From UBA3951 sp050952125 (GTDB lineage Bacteria > Bacillota > Sulfobacillia > Fermentithermobacillales > Fermentithermobacillaceae), in assembly GCA_050952125.1 (NCBI GenBank), contig JBMNKK010000003.1:434001-498000 (forward strand): a stretch of 64,000 bases of DNA, in the 5' to 3' direction. The notes below the pieces were generated by a model. The model was not told where the DNA came from and searched no databases. It worked only from the letters and a program-made list of their open reading frames with translations. Position numbers and translations under genes: made by a program. This document shows positions 24,102 to 33,458 of this stretch, one piece after another (positions within the stretch are counted from its first letter, which is position 1; each line of letters opens with the position of its first letter).

Positions 24102-26159
24102 TTACCTCGCTCGTGACTGCGCGTTTATCGCTCCCATCAGCGCTATTTGCAGATCGTCAACCGTTCGAATCGGCGCTCCGCAGGTCTGCCGCTGACAGAT
24201 GGTGAGCACGGGCCGGTCCGGATCACTATCAGACTCTTCCAGCAGGATCTGGGCGTTGGGCAGGTAGACTCTCCTTACGTACTCGACCATAGCCTGAACA
24301 GTCGCATCGCGGAGCGACCCCTTTATCCGGATGTCTTGCGCCCCTCCGGCGTAGTAGTCCAGAGCAGACAGCAAGTGCGCGTGGGCCATGGGATTCTTGC
24401 GGAGCGAAGGCAGCATTGCCCGGATCGCTTCTTCTGCCAGTTCCGCGAACTCGCCGTCTTCCAGAAGGTGCGACAGCCTCAGAAGGTCCATGACGGCAAC
24501 CGAGTTGCCTGAAGGCACCGCCCCGTCATAAGTGTCCTTAGGCCTCACTATAAGTTCCTCGGCCCCTCCCGAGGTAAGAAAGAACCCCTTACCGCCTTCA
24601 TCCCAGAACTCACGCACCATCTCGCGGCAGAGGCGCTCGGCACGATCGAGATACTCTCTATCCAGCGTGGTCTGGTGCATCTCTATGAGCGCCCATATGA
24701 GGTAAGCGTAGTCGTCAAGGTATGCCCGGTACGACACGTCTTTGTCGCGGTAACGGGCATAGAGCACTCCATCTTTCACAAGAGTCTCCGTAAGGAAATT
24801 CAAACAGTCTCGCGCCATATCCAGGTAATCGGGGTCGCCAAAAGCTCTGGCGGCTTTGGCAAATGCGGCCACAGCCAGGGCGTTCCACGACGTGAGGATC
24901 TTGTCATCGACTCCCGGCTTCGTGCGTCTTTCGCGCGCCTCCAAGAGTTTCTTCCGGTTTTTCTCGATTGCGCCTTTCCGGGGAGGCATGGCAGACTCGA
25001 CATCGTCCCGTTCTCGCGAGTACGCGAGGTTGGGTATGGAGCTCCCGTTGAAGTTGCCTTTCTCCGTTATGCCGTACCTCTGCATGAACTCCTTGTCGGG
25101 TGACCCGAGAGCATCCGTTACTTCGGCCGGGGTCCATACGTAAAACTTCCCTTCGACGCCCTCAGATTCCGCATCTATGGCCGTGTAAAAAGCGTTTTCG
25201 GGGGACTTCATCTCGCGGTCCAAGAACGACGCGATTTCCCACACAATCTCCCGGTGACAGGCCTTCTGGGTTGCCTCCGCCATGTCGGTGAAAACCAACA
25301 TTAGCATTGCGTTATCGTAGAGCATCTTCTCGAAATGCGGGACTATCCACTTGTCGTCGGTCGAGTACCGGAAAAACCCGAATCCTATATGGTCATAGAT
25401 GCCTCCCGAATACGCTCCTTTGAGCGTCTCATCAACCATTTCAAAGGCCTTCCTGTCGCCGGTGCGCCTCCAATACCTCAAGAGAAACAGCAAGTTATGG
25501 GACGAGAGGAATTTCGGCGAGCCACCGAACCCTCCGTACTCTTCATCGAAAGCTTCGCGAAACCGTTCGTACGCGCGGTCAAGGACGATATCGAGCACCT
25601 CCGGATCCTCGCCGGTTTCGAGATGAGCCGGCTCAAACGATCCGGAATCCATGTTCCCGCGAAGCGCGATCGTCACTTTCTCGGCTTGCTCCAGAAGTGT
25701 CTCCCTGTCTTCCGACCACGCCTGCGCAAGCACTTCCAATACGTCGATGAGGCCCGGGAGGCCAAACCGCCGTCGCCGCGGAAGGTATGTGCCGGCCCAA
25801 AACGGCTTCTTATCCGGGGTCATAACAATGGTCAGGGGCCAGCCTCCGCTGCCCGTGAGCATCTGGCAGACCGTCATGTAGACGTGATCGACGTCCGGGC
25901 GCTCTTCTCTGTCTACCTTGACGCACACGAAGTTGTCATTCAGATAAGATGCTACTTCCGTATCCTCAAAGGACTCGCGCGCCATGACGTGACACCAGTG
26001 GCAGGTGCTGTACCCTATGCTCAAGAAGACCGGCTTTTCTTCCTCTTTGGCGCGACGGAAAGCCTCTTCTCCCCAGGGATACCAATCCACCGGGTTACGG
26101 GCGTGCTGAAGAAGATACGGGCTCTTCTCGCGGCCCAGCCTGTTCTCGCGGTCGGTCAC
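24102..26159 (-). CDS. Thioredoxin-domain protein of the YyaL/DUF255 (SSP411) family
   Basis: A 685-residue protein. The N-terminal thioredoxin-like domain has SPYLLQHARNPVDWYPWGEEA and STCHWCHVMARESF, where CHWC is the CxxC site, then NDNFVCVKVDREERPDVD. The rest is an (alpha/alpha)6 barrel-like region with repeated GGIYDHIGFGFFRYSTD and KILTSWNALAV motifs, like glycosidase/epimerase barrels. The family is widespread and its reaction is not established. The start is GTG 26159 behind GGAGGAGGGG. It converges with the polyprenyl synthase gene (15 bases between stops) and lies downstream of the M20 gene. Confidence 0.92.
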   Translation of the reverse strand: MTDRENRLGREKSPYLLQHARNPVDWYPWGEEAFRRAKEEEKPVFLSIGYSTCHWCHVMARESFEDTEVASYLNDNFVCVKVDREERPDVDHVYMTVCQMLTGSGGWPLTIVMTPDKKPFWAGTYLPRRRRFGLPGLIDVLEVLAQAWSEDRETLLEQAEKVTIALRGNMDSGSFEPAHLETGEDPEVLDIVLDRAYERFREAFDEEYGGFGGSPKFLSSHNLLFLLRYWRRTGDRKAFEMVDETLKGAYSGGIYDHIGFGFFRYSTDDKWIVPHFEKMLYDNAMLMLVFTDMAEATQKACHREIVWEIASFLDREMKSPENAFYTAIDAESEGVEGKFYVWTPAEVTDALGSPDKEFMQRYGITEKGNFNGSSIPNLAYSRERDDVESAMPPRKGAIEKNRKKLLEARERRTKPGVDDKILTSWNALAVAAFAKAARAFGDPDYLDMARDCLNFLTETLVKDGVLYARYRDKDVSYRAYLDDYAYLIWALIEMHQTTLDREYLDRAERLCREMVREFWDEGGKGFFLTSGGAEELIVRPKDTYDGAVPSGNSVAVMDLLRLSHLLEDGEFAELAEEAIRAMLPSLRKNPMAHAHLLSALDYYAGGAQDIRIKGSLRDATVQAMVEYVRRVYLPNAQILLEESDSDPDRPVLTICQRQTCGAPIRTVDDLQIALMGAINAQSRAR

Positions 26160-26241
26160 GAAATATCCCCTCCTCCGGATCAGATTCTAGTCTTCCCCGA
26201 AGGAGGGGTAACACGTCACTCACGAGCCACTCTCTCTTGCG

Positions 26242-27657
26242 CTACTTGAAGAATTCATCAAGCGGCAGCTTCCGGCCCTTCGGGAACGGGCACTTGTACG
26301 GAGAGTCCTTTGTCTTTTCGTCGAACTCGGCTTTAGCTTTATCAATCACTTCCGGGTGCTCCACAAGTTCGAGCCCGCAGAGGGCCATGGTTTTCGCGGC
26401 CACGAGCATACCCTTCTTGCCAATGGAACTGCCGGAAGAAGCCGTGTGCTGCCATGAGTGGCCCGGACAACCCAACGGAACCGTGGCGGCGGACATCTGG
26501 ACCGTCGGGACTATCCAGCTGACATCACCGACGTCGGTGGAACCGCCGCCGGACCGTCCTTTACCTCTGGGAGGAATCAAGATGGTGTTCAGAGCCTTAC
26601 CCTCAAGTTCCTTGAACTCCGCCAAGTCGCCGCTCCTGAACAAGTTCTCGACAGTCGCCTTATCGAATGTCGCGGCAAGCTTTTTGGCGAACTCGTGGTC
26701 GGCATCATCAAACTCAGGCGGCCCCACCTTCTGAAGGCTGCGCCACATTACGTCCGCCAACACTTCATTCAGGAGTACCTCGTAGCACCCGGTAAGGAAG
26801 TTCACGTCATACGTGGTTCCGGTCATGAGCGCGGCACCCTTGGCTACATCCAAGAGTCTCTCGTAGATCTCCTCCACCTGATTTCTGTGAGGCGCTCGGA
26901 CGAAGTACCAAACTTCGGCCTCGGCGGGGACTACATTGGGCTGGCCGCCTCCCTCGGTAATCACGTAGTGGATCCTCGCGCTGGGGATCACGTGCTCGCG
27001 CAAGTAGTTCGCTCCGACGTTCATGAGTTCGACAGCGTCCAGAGCCGATCTCCCGTTGTGCGGGTCACCGGCCGCGTGCGCCGTCTTGCCGTGGAACCTG
27101 AACTTCACCGAACTCATCGCGTTGCCGCTGCCCAAGCGTACCGTAGTCGCCGAGCCGGGATGCCAGGTGATGGCCGCATCCAGATCATCGAAGACGCCCG
27201 CTCTCGCCATGTACACTTTGCCGGCAAGGAGCTCCTCGGCGGGACACCCGTAGTACCTTACGGTTGCCGGGACACCTTTTTCCTGAAGCTCGTTCTTAAG
27301 CGCCAGAGCGGCTCCCAAAGCCGCCGTACCCAGCAGGTTATGGCCGCAGCCGTGTCCCGGGGCTCCCGGCACCACGGGTTTCCTCTCTGCAGAAACCTCT
27401 TGAGAAACACCTGCCAGAGCATCAAACTCTCCCAAGAAGCCAATGATCGGCCTGCCGCTCCCCCACTCGGCGATGAAGGCCGTGGGTACATCGGCTACGC
27501 CTCTCGTGACTGCGAATCCGTTGGCTTCAAGGTAATCCGCTTGAACCTTGGAGGATTTGTACTCCCGGAATCCAATCTCAGATGCTGCCCAAACTTCATC
27601 GGCAATCTTGAAGAGCTCCGGGGCTTTCCGGTCTAGGAAAGTTAGGATGTCAGACAA
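26242..27657 (-). CDS. M20 family amidohydrolase (AbgB-like)
   Basis: A 471-residue M20D metallopeptidase resembling p-aminobenzoyl-glutamate hydrolase subunit B. Metal-site segments are GEFDAL, APGHGCGHNLLG, GCPAEE and ITWHPG, and the dimerisation lid carries HGKTAHAAGDPHNGRSALD. The C-terminus has GSTDVGDVSW and GCPGHSWQHTASSGSS. These enzymes hydrolyse N-acyl or aminobenzoyl amino acids and dipeptides. The start is TTG 27657, ten bases after GAGGAGG; the 12-codon extension to 27693 contains that Shine-Dalgarno. It is the third amide- or peptide-cleaving gene type in a 20 kb stretch. Confidence 0.9.
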   Translation of the reverse strand: MSDILTFLDRKAPELFKIADEVWAASEIGFREYKSSKVQADYLEANGFAVTRGVADVPTAFIAEWGSGRPIIGFLGEFDALAGVSQEVSAERKPVVPGAPGHGCGHNLLGTAALGAALALKNELQEKGVPATVRYYGCPAEELLAGKVYMARAGVFDDLDAAITWHPGSATTVRLGSGNAMSSVKFRFHGKTAHAAGDPHNGRSALDAVELMNVGANYLREHVIPSARIHYVITEGGGQPNVVPAEAEVWYFVRAPHRNQVEEIYERLLDVAKGAALMTGTTYDVNFLTGCYEVLLNEVLADVMWRSLQKVGPPEFDDADHEFAKKLAATFDKATVENLFRSGDLAEFKELEGKALNTILIPPRGKGRSGGGSTDVGDVSWIVPTVQMSAATVPLGCPGHSWQHTASSGSSIGKKGMLVAAKTMALCGLELVEHPEVIDKAKAEFDEKTKDSPYKCPFPKGRKLPLDEFFK

Positions 27658-27712
27658 TCTTAAAACGCCTCCTCTCAGGTATGGGAATTCCATAGGGTGG
27701 CGAAAGATCCCT

Positions 27713-28795
27713 TCACGCGAGAGGGAGCGATACGGTGAAAGTAGAGCCCTTCCCCACCTGGCTTTGGACAGTAACAGTCCCTCCGTGGGCTTCGGCGGTG
27801 ACTTTCACAGTGTATAGGCCGAGACCGAGGCCACGGGTGTTCCTGTAGTCCGCCCTGTAAAAGCGGTCAAAGACTCTAGGTAGGTGCTCAGAGCCTATAC
27901 CCGAACCCAAATCGCTCACCCGGATAGCTGCATAGCCATCATTGGAGGCAAGTGATACCGTTACCGGAGATCCGGGAGGGGAGTATTGGAACGCGTTTGA
28001 GATGAGGTTTTCTATGGCGCGCTCCACTTTATCGGGGTCAACAATAGCCCAACAAGGATCTTCCGGAAGCGAAAGAGCCAGTCTATCATCGCCGGATATG
28101 GCGCGGTACCGGCCGGTGACCTCACTTACCAGCGCGCGGAGGTCCACCTTCTCAGGGCTTAGGTTACCCAACCCGGCATCCAGCCGAAAGGACTCGACCA
28201 GGCCGTCAAGCATGGTGTTTATCCTCCGCCCGTTACTCAAAATCACCTGAGCCGCCTTATTCACTTGGGCCATTCCGCTCTGCCGGGTCTCCATCTCAAG
28301 AAGCTGCGCTTGGGCGAGAAGCGCGGCCAGAGGGTTGCGTATGTCGTGCGATACCGCCCTCACATAGTCCTGCTGAGCATCCTGGTACCGCCTGATGTCG
28401 GTAACGTCGGTGTATGTCAGCACGGCTATATAAGGTTTTTGATTGTCAGAGATCACCGTGCCGCTGAACTGGGCGATTCTCGTGCTGCCATCCCGCCGCT
28501 CTATCATATACTCCTCTCGCTGAACGGTCTCACCCCTAATAAGCTTGGCAAGCGGGTAGTTCGCCATAGGGACTTCTGCACCGTCACGAGTTCTCAGCTT
28601 AATCTGACACTCTGTGGGCTCGCCCTCACCAGGCGGACCATCAAGCATCATCAGTTCTCGCGCGGTCCTGTTGCGGAGTAGAATATTCCCCCGGCTGTCC
28701 GCTACGGTTACCGCCTCGGCGAGGTTCTCAAGGATGATCCCCATCCAGCCAAACAGAAGCCCAACGCCGGCTCCCGTAGATACGGCACCTGCCAA
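27713..28795 (-). CDS. PAS-domain sensor histidine kinase (orphan)
   Basis: A 360-residue kinase: a short N-terminal hydrophobic stretch (GVGLLFGWMGII), a PAS domain at about 22-135 (AEAVTVADSRGNILLRNRTA), HisKA with phospho-His150 in RAVSHDIRNPLAALL, and HATPase with ENLISNAFQYSPPG, VSDLGSGIG and GLGLGLYTVK. It lacks a clear pair of membrane helices and is probably cytoplasmic, sensing through PAS. The start is TTG 28795 with GAGGGGG seven bases upstream. No response regulator is encoded next to it. Whether the PAS domain binds a cofactor is not visible. Confidence 0.9.
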   Translation of the reverse strand: MAGAVSTGAGVGLLFGWMGIILENLAEAVTVADSRGNILLRNRTARELMMLDGPPGEGEPTECQIKLRTRDGAEVPMANYPLAKLIRGETVQREEYMIERRDGSTRIAQFSGTVISDNQKPYIAVLTYTDVTDIRRYQDAQQDYVRAVSHDIRNPLAALLAQAQLLEMETRQSGMAQVNKAAQVILSNGRRINTMLDGLVESFRLDAGLGNLSPEKVDLRALVSEVTGRYRAISGDDRLALSLPEDPCWAIVDPDKVERAIENLISNAFQYSPPGSPVTVSLASNDGYAAIRVSDLGSGIGSEHLPRVFDRFYRADYRNTRGLGLGLYTVKVTAEAHGGTVTVQSQVGKGSTFTVSLPLA

Positions 28796-28939
28796 CGCTT
28801 TTCCCCCTCTGTGCGGAAGAGTATGCAGCAGTGGTGGTAATTTCGACCAATTGGCAAGGAATTCCTGCCGGATTCGATTAATCTTGCAGAGGAATAGATT
28901 CTTATGTGCGATAGGGTCTGGAGTACCTGACCCTCCGGG

Positions 28940-29926
28940 TTACTCCCGTCCGGAGTGCCACCGCCAAGCCGTCTCCACTATCTCTCTAAGTGAGGAATGC
29001 GAAGGGATCCAACCCAGAACTTCCTTTGCTTTGGAAGGATCCGCCACAAGAGCAGCCGGGTCGCCTGGCCTGCGAGCGCCAACCGAATATGGCACCTTTC
29101 GCCCTGAGACCTCCTCTACAGCCCGGATGATCTCCATGTTCGAGTAGCCACGGCCGGTGCCGATGTTGAGTGCGGCGGTCTCTTTCCCTTCAGACAGCGC
29201 CTGAAGAGCCAGCACGTGGGCGGAAGCCAGATCGGTCACGTGAACGTAATCCCTGATGCAAGTACCGTCAGGCGTGGGGTAGTCATCGCCGAACAGCGTA
29301 AGCGGAGCCCCGGTGAGTACGGCCTTCATCACAAGGGGGATAAGGTGGGTTTCGGGGTCGTGATCTTCACCCATCTTCCCTGAAGGGTCGGCCCCGGCGG
29401 CGTTAAAGTAGCGGAGCGACATCGACTTGAGGCCGTACGCTGTATCGTACCAACCCAGGGCCTTCTCGATGAAGAGTTTGCCCTCGCCGTACGGGCTCAT
29501 CGGCCTCTTGGGTGCGGTCTCGGGGATCGGGATGGAATCAGGGTCTCCGTAAACTGATGCCGATGACGAAAACACCATTTTCTTGACTCCCGCTTTGGAC
29601 ATGGCCGACATGAGCGAAAGCCCTCCGGCCACGTTTCTCCTGAAGTACTTATCGGGGTTCCTGACCGATTCTCCCACCAGGCTCTCTGAGGCAAAGTGAA
29701 TGACAGCATCGAAATTCTTCTCAGAAAAGAGGTCCTTGAGGGCTCCGTCATCAGGTAATTCCCCTATGACCAGCGACACGCCCGGTATCTGCTCGGGGTG
29801 TCCGCGGGACAGATCGTCGAACACGGTAACGTCGTACCCGGCCTCAAGAAGCGCCTTCACCGTATGAGATCCAATGTAGCCCGCGCCTCCGGTGACCAGC
29901 ACGCTCGAGTTCGAAGACTTTGCCAC
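28940..29926 (-). CDS. galE: UDP-glucose 4-epimerase
   Basis: A 328-residue extended short-chain dehydrogenase. VTGGAGYIGSHT binds NAD, SSSASVYGDP holds the catalytic Ser, and SPYGEGKLFIEK the YxxxK pair. RYFNAAGADPSG and the GTGRGYSNMEII region are typical of GalE. It interconverts UDP-glucose and UDP-galactose, supplying cell-surface sugars. The start is GTG 29926 with GAGGGGTGG six bases upstream; a 16-codon extension to 29974 is unlikely. It is transcribed divergently from moeA. No other gal genes are nearby. Confidence 0.93.
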   Translation of the reverse strand: MAKSSNSSVLVTGGAGYIGSHTVKALLEAGYDVTVFDDLSRGHPEQIPGVSLVIGELPDDGALKDLFSEKNFDAVIHFASESLVGESVRNPDKYFRRNVAGGLSLMSAMSKAGVKKMVFSSSASVYGDPDSIPIPETAPKRPMSPYGEGKLFIEKALGWYDTAYGLKSMSLRYFNAAGADPSGKMGEDHDPETHLIPLVMKAVLTGAPLTLFGDDYPTPDGTCIRDYVHVTDLASAHVLALQALSEGKETAALNIGTGRGYSNMEIIRAVEEVSGRKVPYSVGARRPGDPAALVADPSKAKEVLGWIPSHSSLREIVETAWRWHSGRE

Positions 29927-30005
29927 GTCAATCCACCCCTCGATATCATTGGAGTTGCCTTGCGCGTATATCATATCCGACGCATGTCCGAGACGCCATA
30001 CACGG

Positions 30006-30014
30006 TGCTATAAT
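30006..30014 (+). promoter_or_regulatory. Extended -10 promoter of the moeA transcript
   Basis: TGCTATAAT gives a consensus -10 (TATAAT) preceded by TGn. The predicted start near 30021 would place the whole Moco riboswitch in the 5' leader. The -35 region is not close to consensus, as expected for an extended -10 promoter. Confidence 0.6.
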
Positions 30015-30019
30015 GGGCT

Positions 30020-30122
30020 TGACCGAGGTTTTCTCCGAGCCCTAGCTCCAAAGGGCCTCTGCTACAGAATCGGCGGCGCCCATAGGTTTAGGGCCAAGAA
30101 GCCTTCTCTGCCGGGAGGTACC
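30020..30122 (+). ncRNA. Moco (molybdenum cofactor) riboswitch
   Basis: The leader between promoter and moeA is highly structured and carries TCTCCGAGCCC, AGGGCCTCTGCT, GGCGGCGCCC, GGGCCAAGAAGCC and CTCTGCCGGGAGGTA in order. This matches what I know of the Moco RNA motif, with its CUCCGAGCC and a terminal GGGAGG that doubles as the ribosome site. It directly precedes moeA, the expected type of target. In many bacteria Moco binding lowers expression, so feedback control at translation is likely. A tungsten-cofactor variant is possible. Confidence 0.75.
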
Positions 30123-30131
30123 TGTTCTCCT

Positions 30132-31478
30132 ATGGAAGACTTCTTTGATGTGAAATCGGTTTCAGATGCCAGAGAGACACTCGTTTCAGAGTGGCTCCGG
30201 CACTCCCTATTGCTGCAAAAGGCTCCTGCGGAAGAAGTGGAGCTCTGTGAATCTCTTGGTAGAATCCTCGCGCTCGACGTCACGTCACAGGAAGACGTCC
30301 CGGCCTATCCTCGCTCGACAGTCGACGGCTACGCCGTGCGCTCAAAAGACACATTCGGAGCCTCGGAGCACCTCCCTGCGATCCTGAATATCGCAGAGGA
30401 CATACAGATGGGATCTTTGCCGCAAGTCGGCCTAAGTGCCGGCCAGGCATCGAGGATACCTACCGGAGGAGCCCTGCCGGACGGCGCGGATGCGTGCGTG
30501 ATGGTAGAACATACCGAGTTGCTCGACCGTGATACCGTGCTGGTTCAAAGGCCGTCGTTCCCGGGGGAAAACGTAGTTCAAAGAGGCGAGGACGTCGCCA
30601 GGGGTGAGACGGTAATATGCGCCGGCACGGCCTTGCGACCCTTTGACATAGGAGCGCTGGCCGCGGTGGGGGTCACGTCGGCTAAAGTGCTCAGGAAGCC
30701 GCGAGTCGCGATAATATCGACCGGCGATGAGATTATCGAACCCTCTTCAACGCCCCAACCGGGAGAAATGCGCGATGTCAACACATACTCCCTGTGCGCA
30801 GCCGTGTCACAGGCAAAAGCCATCCCGGTTGTGCTGGGAATCTCTCGAGATGACTACGGCTCTTTAAGAACTCTGGTCGAACGAGGCCTCGCCGAAGCCG
30901 ACATGGTCATAGTATCCGGCGGGAGCTCGGTAGGCACCAGAGACATGACGGTAAATGTCTTCAGGGATCTGGGGCCGCCCGGAGTCCTGGTCCATGGAGT
31001 GGCCGTGAAACCGGGCAAGCCTATGATCATCGGCATTTGCAGAGGCAAACCGGTATTCGGTCTTCCCGGCCACCCTGTTTCGGCGCTTACAGCCTTTGAC
31101 CTGTTCGTGAGGTTCGCTATGAACGTTATTGTGTCGATGCCAAGGTGGGCGAAAAAAGCGGTTGCGGACGGAGCAGATCCTCCGTCCAACCCGGTCGAAC
31201 GAGCCATCGCTGCAGCAAATGCACTATCCGCCGCCCAAGAGATCTGGACTGAAGCATATCTTTCAAGGAACGTTTCTTCAGCACCCGGCCGGCTGGACTT
31301 TGTTCGGGTGCGGCTTTGTGAACGAGACGGCAAGAAGGTAGCAGAACCCGTTCTCGGCAAGTCAGGCCTCATATCGGTGCTTTCCGGCGCCGACGGAGAG
31401 ATAGTGGTTCCGTTCGACAGCGAGGGCCTCATCGGGGGTACCCTTGTCAGAGTCAGGTTGTTTCCCGGGAGGGCATAG
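30132..31478 (+). CDS. moeA: Molybdopterin molybdenumtransferase MoeA
   Basis: A 448-residue protein that inserts molybdate into adenylylated molybdopterin. Domains follow the MoeA order: PAYPRSTVDGYAVRS and IPTGGALPDGADACVMVEHTE in the N-terminal part, then the MoaB/MogA-like domain with ISTGDEIIEP, PGEMRDVNTYSL and VSGGSSVGTRD, then GVAVKPGKPMIIG and VFGLPGHPVSAL, and a C-terminal beta barrel. The start is ATG 30132; GGGAGG at 30113 is 13 bases away and forms part of the riboswitch. It is followed after 5 bases by the MoeA-fusion gene and then mogA. Confidence 0.93.
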   Translation: MEDFFDVKSVSDARETLVSEWLRHSLLLQKAPAEEVELCESLGRILALDVTSQEDVPAYPRSTVDGYAVRSKDTFGASEHLPAILNIAEDIQMGSLPQVGLSAGQASRIPTGGALPDGADACVMVEHTELLDRDTVLVQRPSFPGENVVQRGEDVARGETVICAGTALRPFDIGALAAVGVTSAKVLRKPRVAIISTGDEIIEPSSTPQPGEMRDVNTYSLCAAVSQAKAIPVVLGISRDDYGSLRTLVERGLAEADMVIVSGGSSVGTRDMTVNVFRDLGPPGVLVHGVAVKPGKPMIIGICRGKPVFGLPGHPVSALTAFDLFVRFAMNVIVSMPRWAKKAVADGADPPSNPVERAIAAANALSAAQEIWTEAYLSRNVSSAPGRLDFVRVRLCERDGKKVAEPVLGKSGLISVLSGADGEIVVPFDSEGLIGGTLVRVRLFPGRA

Positions 31479-31483
31479 ACCAC

Positions 31484-33412
31484 ATGAGTTCTGCACAGAG
31501 AGACAAAGATGGCCGCACAGTGTACCTTCGCAATATCCCTTACTCCGAAGCGCGGGAGACCTTCCTGAAATCCCTTGGCGGACTGATGACCGATGAAGAA
31601 TGCATCGCCGTGACGGAATCCCTCGGCAGGGTTACTTCCAGGGCCGTGTTTGCCAAGATATCTTCTCCGCACTACCACGCTTCCGCTATGGACGGGGTCG
31701 CGGTAAATGCGGATGTGACCTTCGGAGCGCGCGAGACGGCACCTAGAACCTTGCTCATTGGACGCGATGCCTTCTGGGTTGATACAGGAGACCCGCTCCC
31801 GCCCGGCACCAATGCCGTCATCATGGTGGAAGAACTCCATGATAGAGGCGACGGCAATCTGGAAATAGTGACGCCTGTCGCGCCGTGGGAACATGTCAGG
31901 GTATACGGCGAAGACATGGTGGAATCGGAACTCATCCTTCCCGCTCACTGGCGCATCCGCCCCGTCGACATGGGCGCGTGTCTGGCAGGCGGCAGAAGCG
32001 AGATATGGGTGCGGAAGATGCCTGTGATCTCGATTATCCCGACAGGAAGCGAGCTCGTGCCTCCAGGCGAAAAACTGGAACCGGGACAGATCTGCGAGTT
32101 CAATTCAACCATTTTTGCAGGGCTTGTGCGCGAGTGGGGCGGTGTCCCCAGGATCTCCCCTATCGTCCCTGATGACCTTCACGCCATCCTCGAGGCGGTC
32201 AGGCGGGCATCGGAAAACTCCGATATAGTCCTCATTGGAGCCGGTTCATCTCACGGATCTGAGGATTACACCGCAGAAGTCATGTCGCGTCTTGGCGAAG
32301 TATTCGTGCACGGAATAGCTACGCGACCCGGAAAACCTGTAGTGCTAGGCCGTGTAGCCGGCAAGATTGCGGTTGGCGTCCCCGGATATCCTGTGTCGGC
32401 AGTTCTGGCGATGGATCTGTTCGTGAAGCCCGCCATCCAGCAACTTCTCGGACTCCCTCTTTCGGAACCTGAAAAAACCAAGGCCGTGCTCTCTCGCAGC
32501 CTGACCTCTCCCATGGGAGTAGACGAGTTTGTCAGGGTAAAACTCGGCCGGGTAGGCGGAAGGCTCGTGGCGAGCCCGGTCACGAGAGGCGCCGCTCTCA
32601 CAACATCCCTTGTCCGGGCAGACGGAACGGTCATCATCCCCAGAGGACGCGAGGGACTGACCGGTGGGCGCGAAGTCGAGGTCATCCTGCACAAGCCCAT
32701 CCAGGAGATTCTGGGCCAGGTAGTGGCAATCGGAAGTCACGACCTAACGCTGGATATCATAGCTAACCTTTTGCGTTCCATATACCCCGAGTTCACGCTG
32801 TCATCGGCGAACCAAGGAAGCCTGGGAGGCCTTATGGCCTTGCGGCGCGGCGAAGCTCATTTGGCCGGCACTCACCTTCTAGATGAGGAGACCGGCGAAT
32901 ACAACGTCTCTTACGTAAGTAAGTACCTTGACGGGCACGACATCCGCCTGATCACCCTCGTATACCGCATGCAGGGGTTTATGGTGCGCCCCGGCAATCC
33001 CAAAGACATTCGCGATGTGGAGGACCTGGTAAGATCCGACGTCCAGTTCATCAACAGGCAGAAGGGCTCAGGAACCCGGGTCCTCCTTGATTACGCCCTA
33101 CGCGAAAAAGGCGTGGACGCTTCTTCGATCAAAGGTTACGAGCGCGAGGAGTACACCCACACCCAGATCGCTGCCGCCGTGAAAAGCGGCGCGGCAGACG
33201 TCGGCCTGGGCGTGCTTTCGGCTGCCAGAGCGCTGGGGCTGGACTTTATCCCCTGGCGTGAGGAACGGTACGACCTGGCGATTCCAGCAATGTACATGGA
33301 TCACCCGGGAGTAGTATCCGTGCTGAAAGTCATAGAGAGCGACCGGTTTAAAAAGGAAGTGCAGGCACTGGGCGGGTACGACACGAGAGATACGGGCAAG
33401 GCGAGGATGTAG
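31484..33412 (+). CDS. MoeA-like protein fused to a periplasmic-binding-type (PBP-like) domain
   Basis: A 642-residue fusion. Residues about 15-405 are MoeA-like (SSPHYHASAMDGVAV, DTGDPLPPGTNAVIMVEE, IPTGSELVPPGE, GAGSSHGSEDYT, GIATRPGKPVVLG, GVPGYPVSAV). Residues about 430-620 are a PBP-like domain related to ModE/LysR-type substrate domains (GSHDLTLDIIANLL, GSLGGLMALRRGEAHLAGTHLLDE, NRQKGSGTRVLLDYAL, VKSGAADVGLG). This architecture is known in Clostridia and archaea; the second domain may bind molybdate, tungstate or a pterin. SAMDG replaces S[TA]VDG of the first MoeA, so the two may handle different metals (Mo and W). It is co-transcribed with moeA and mogA. Confidence 0.9.
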   Translation: MSSAQRDKDGRTVYLRNIPYSEARETFLKSLGGLMTDEECIAVTESLGRVTSRAVFAKISSPHYHASAMDGVAVNADVTFGARETAPRTLLIGRDAFWVDTGDPLPPGTNAVIMVEELHDRGDGNLEIVTPVAPWEHVRVYGEDMVESELILPAHWRIRPVDMGACLAGGRSEIWVRKMPVISIIPTGSELVPPGEKLEPGQICEFNSTIFAGLVREWGGVPRISPIVPDDLHAILEAVRRASENSDIVLIGAGSSHGSEDYTAEVMSRLGEVFVHGIATRPGKPVVLGRVAGKIAVGVPGYPVSAVLAMDLFVKPAIQQLLGLPLSEPEKTKAVLSRSLTSPMGVDEFVRVKLGRVGGRLVASPVTRGAALTTSLVRADGTVIIPRGREGLTGGREVEVILHKPIQEILGQVVAIGSHDLTLDIIANLLRSIYPEFTLSSANQGSLGGLMALRRGEAHLAGTHLLDEETGEYNVSYVSKYLDGHDIRLITLVYRMQGFMVRPGNPKDIRDVEDLVRSDVQFINRQKGSGTRVLLDYALREKGVDASSIKGYEREEYTHTQIAAAVKSGAADVGLGVLSAARALGLDFIPWREERYDLAIPAMYMDHPGVVSVLKVIESDRFKKEVQALGGYDTRDTGKARM

Positions 33413-33458
33413 CCTCAAGAGGCCAAAAGCGGCGATTTCCTGCGGGAGAGTGAAAGCG

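Noticed and set aside
26458..27636. 392-codon open frame antisense to the M20 amidohydrolase
   Set aside because: Shadow of a conserved gene; residue composition (Arg/Gly/His rich) is typical of non-coding translation.
29892..30131. 80-codon N-terminal extension of MoeA
   Set aside because: It crosses the galE start, promoter and Moco riboswitch and does not resemble the MoeA N-terminus.
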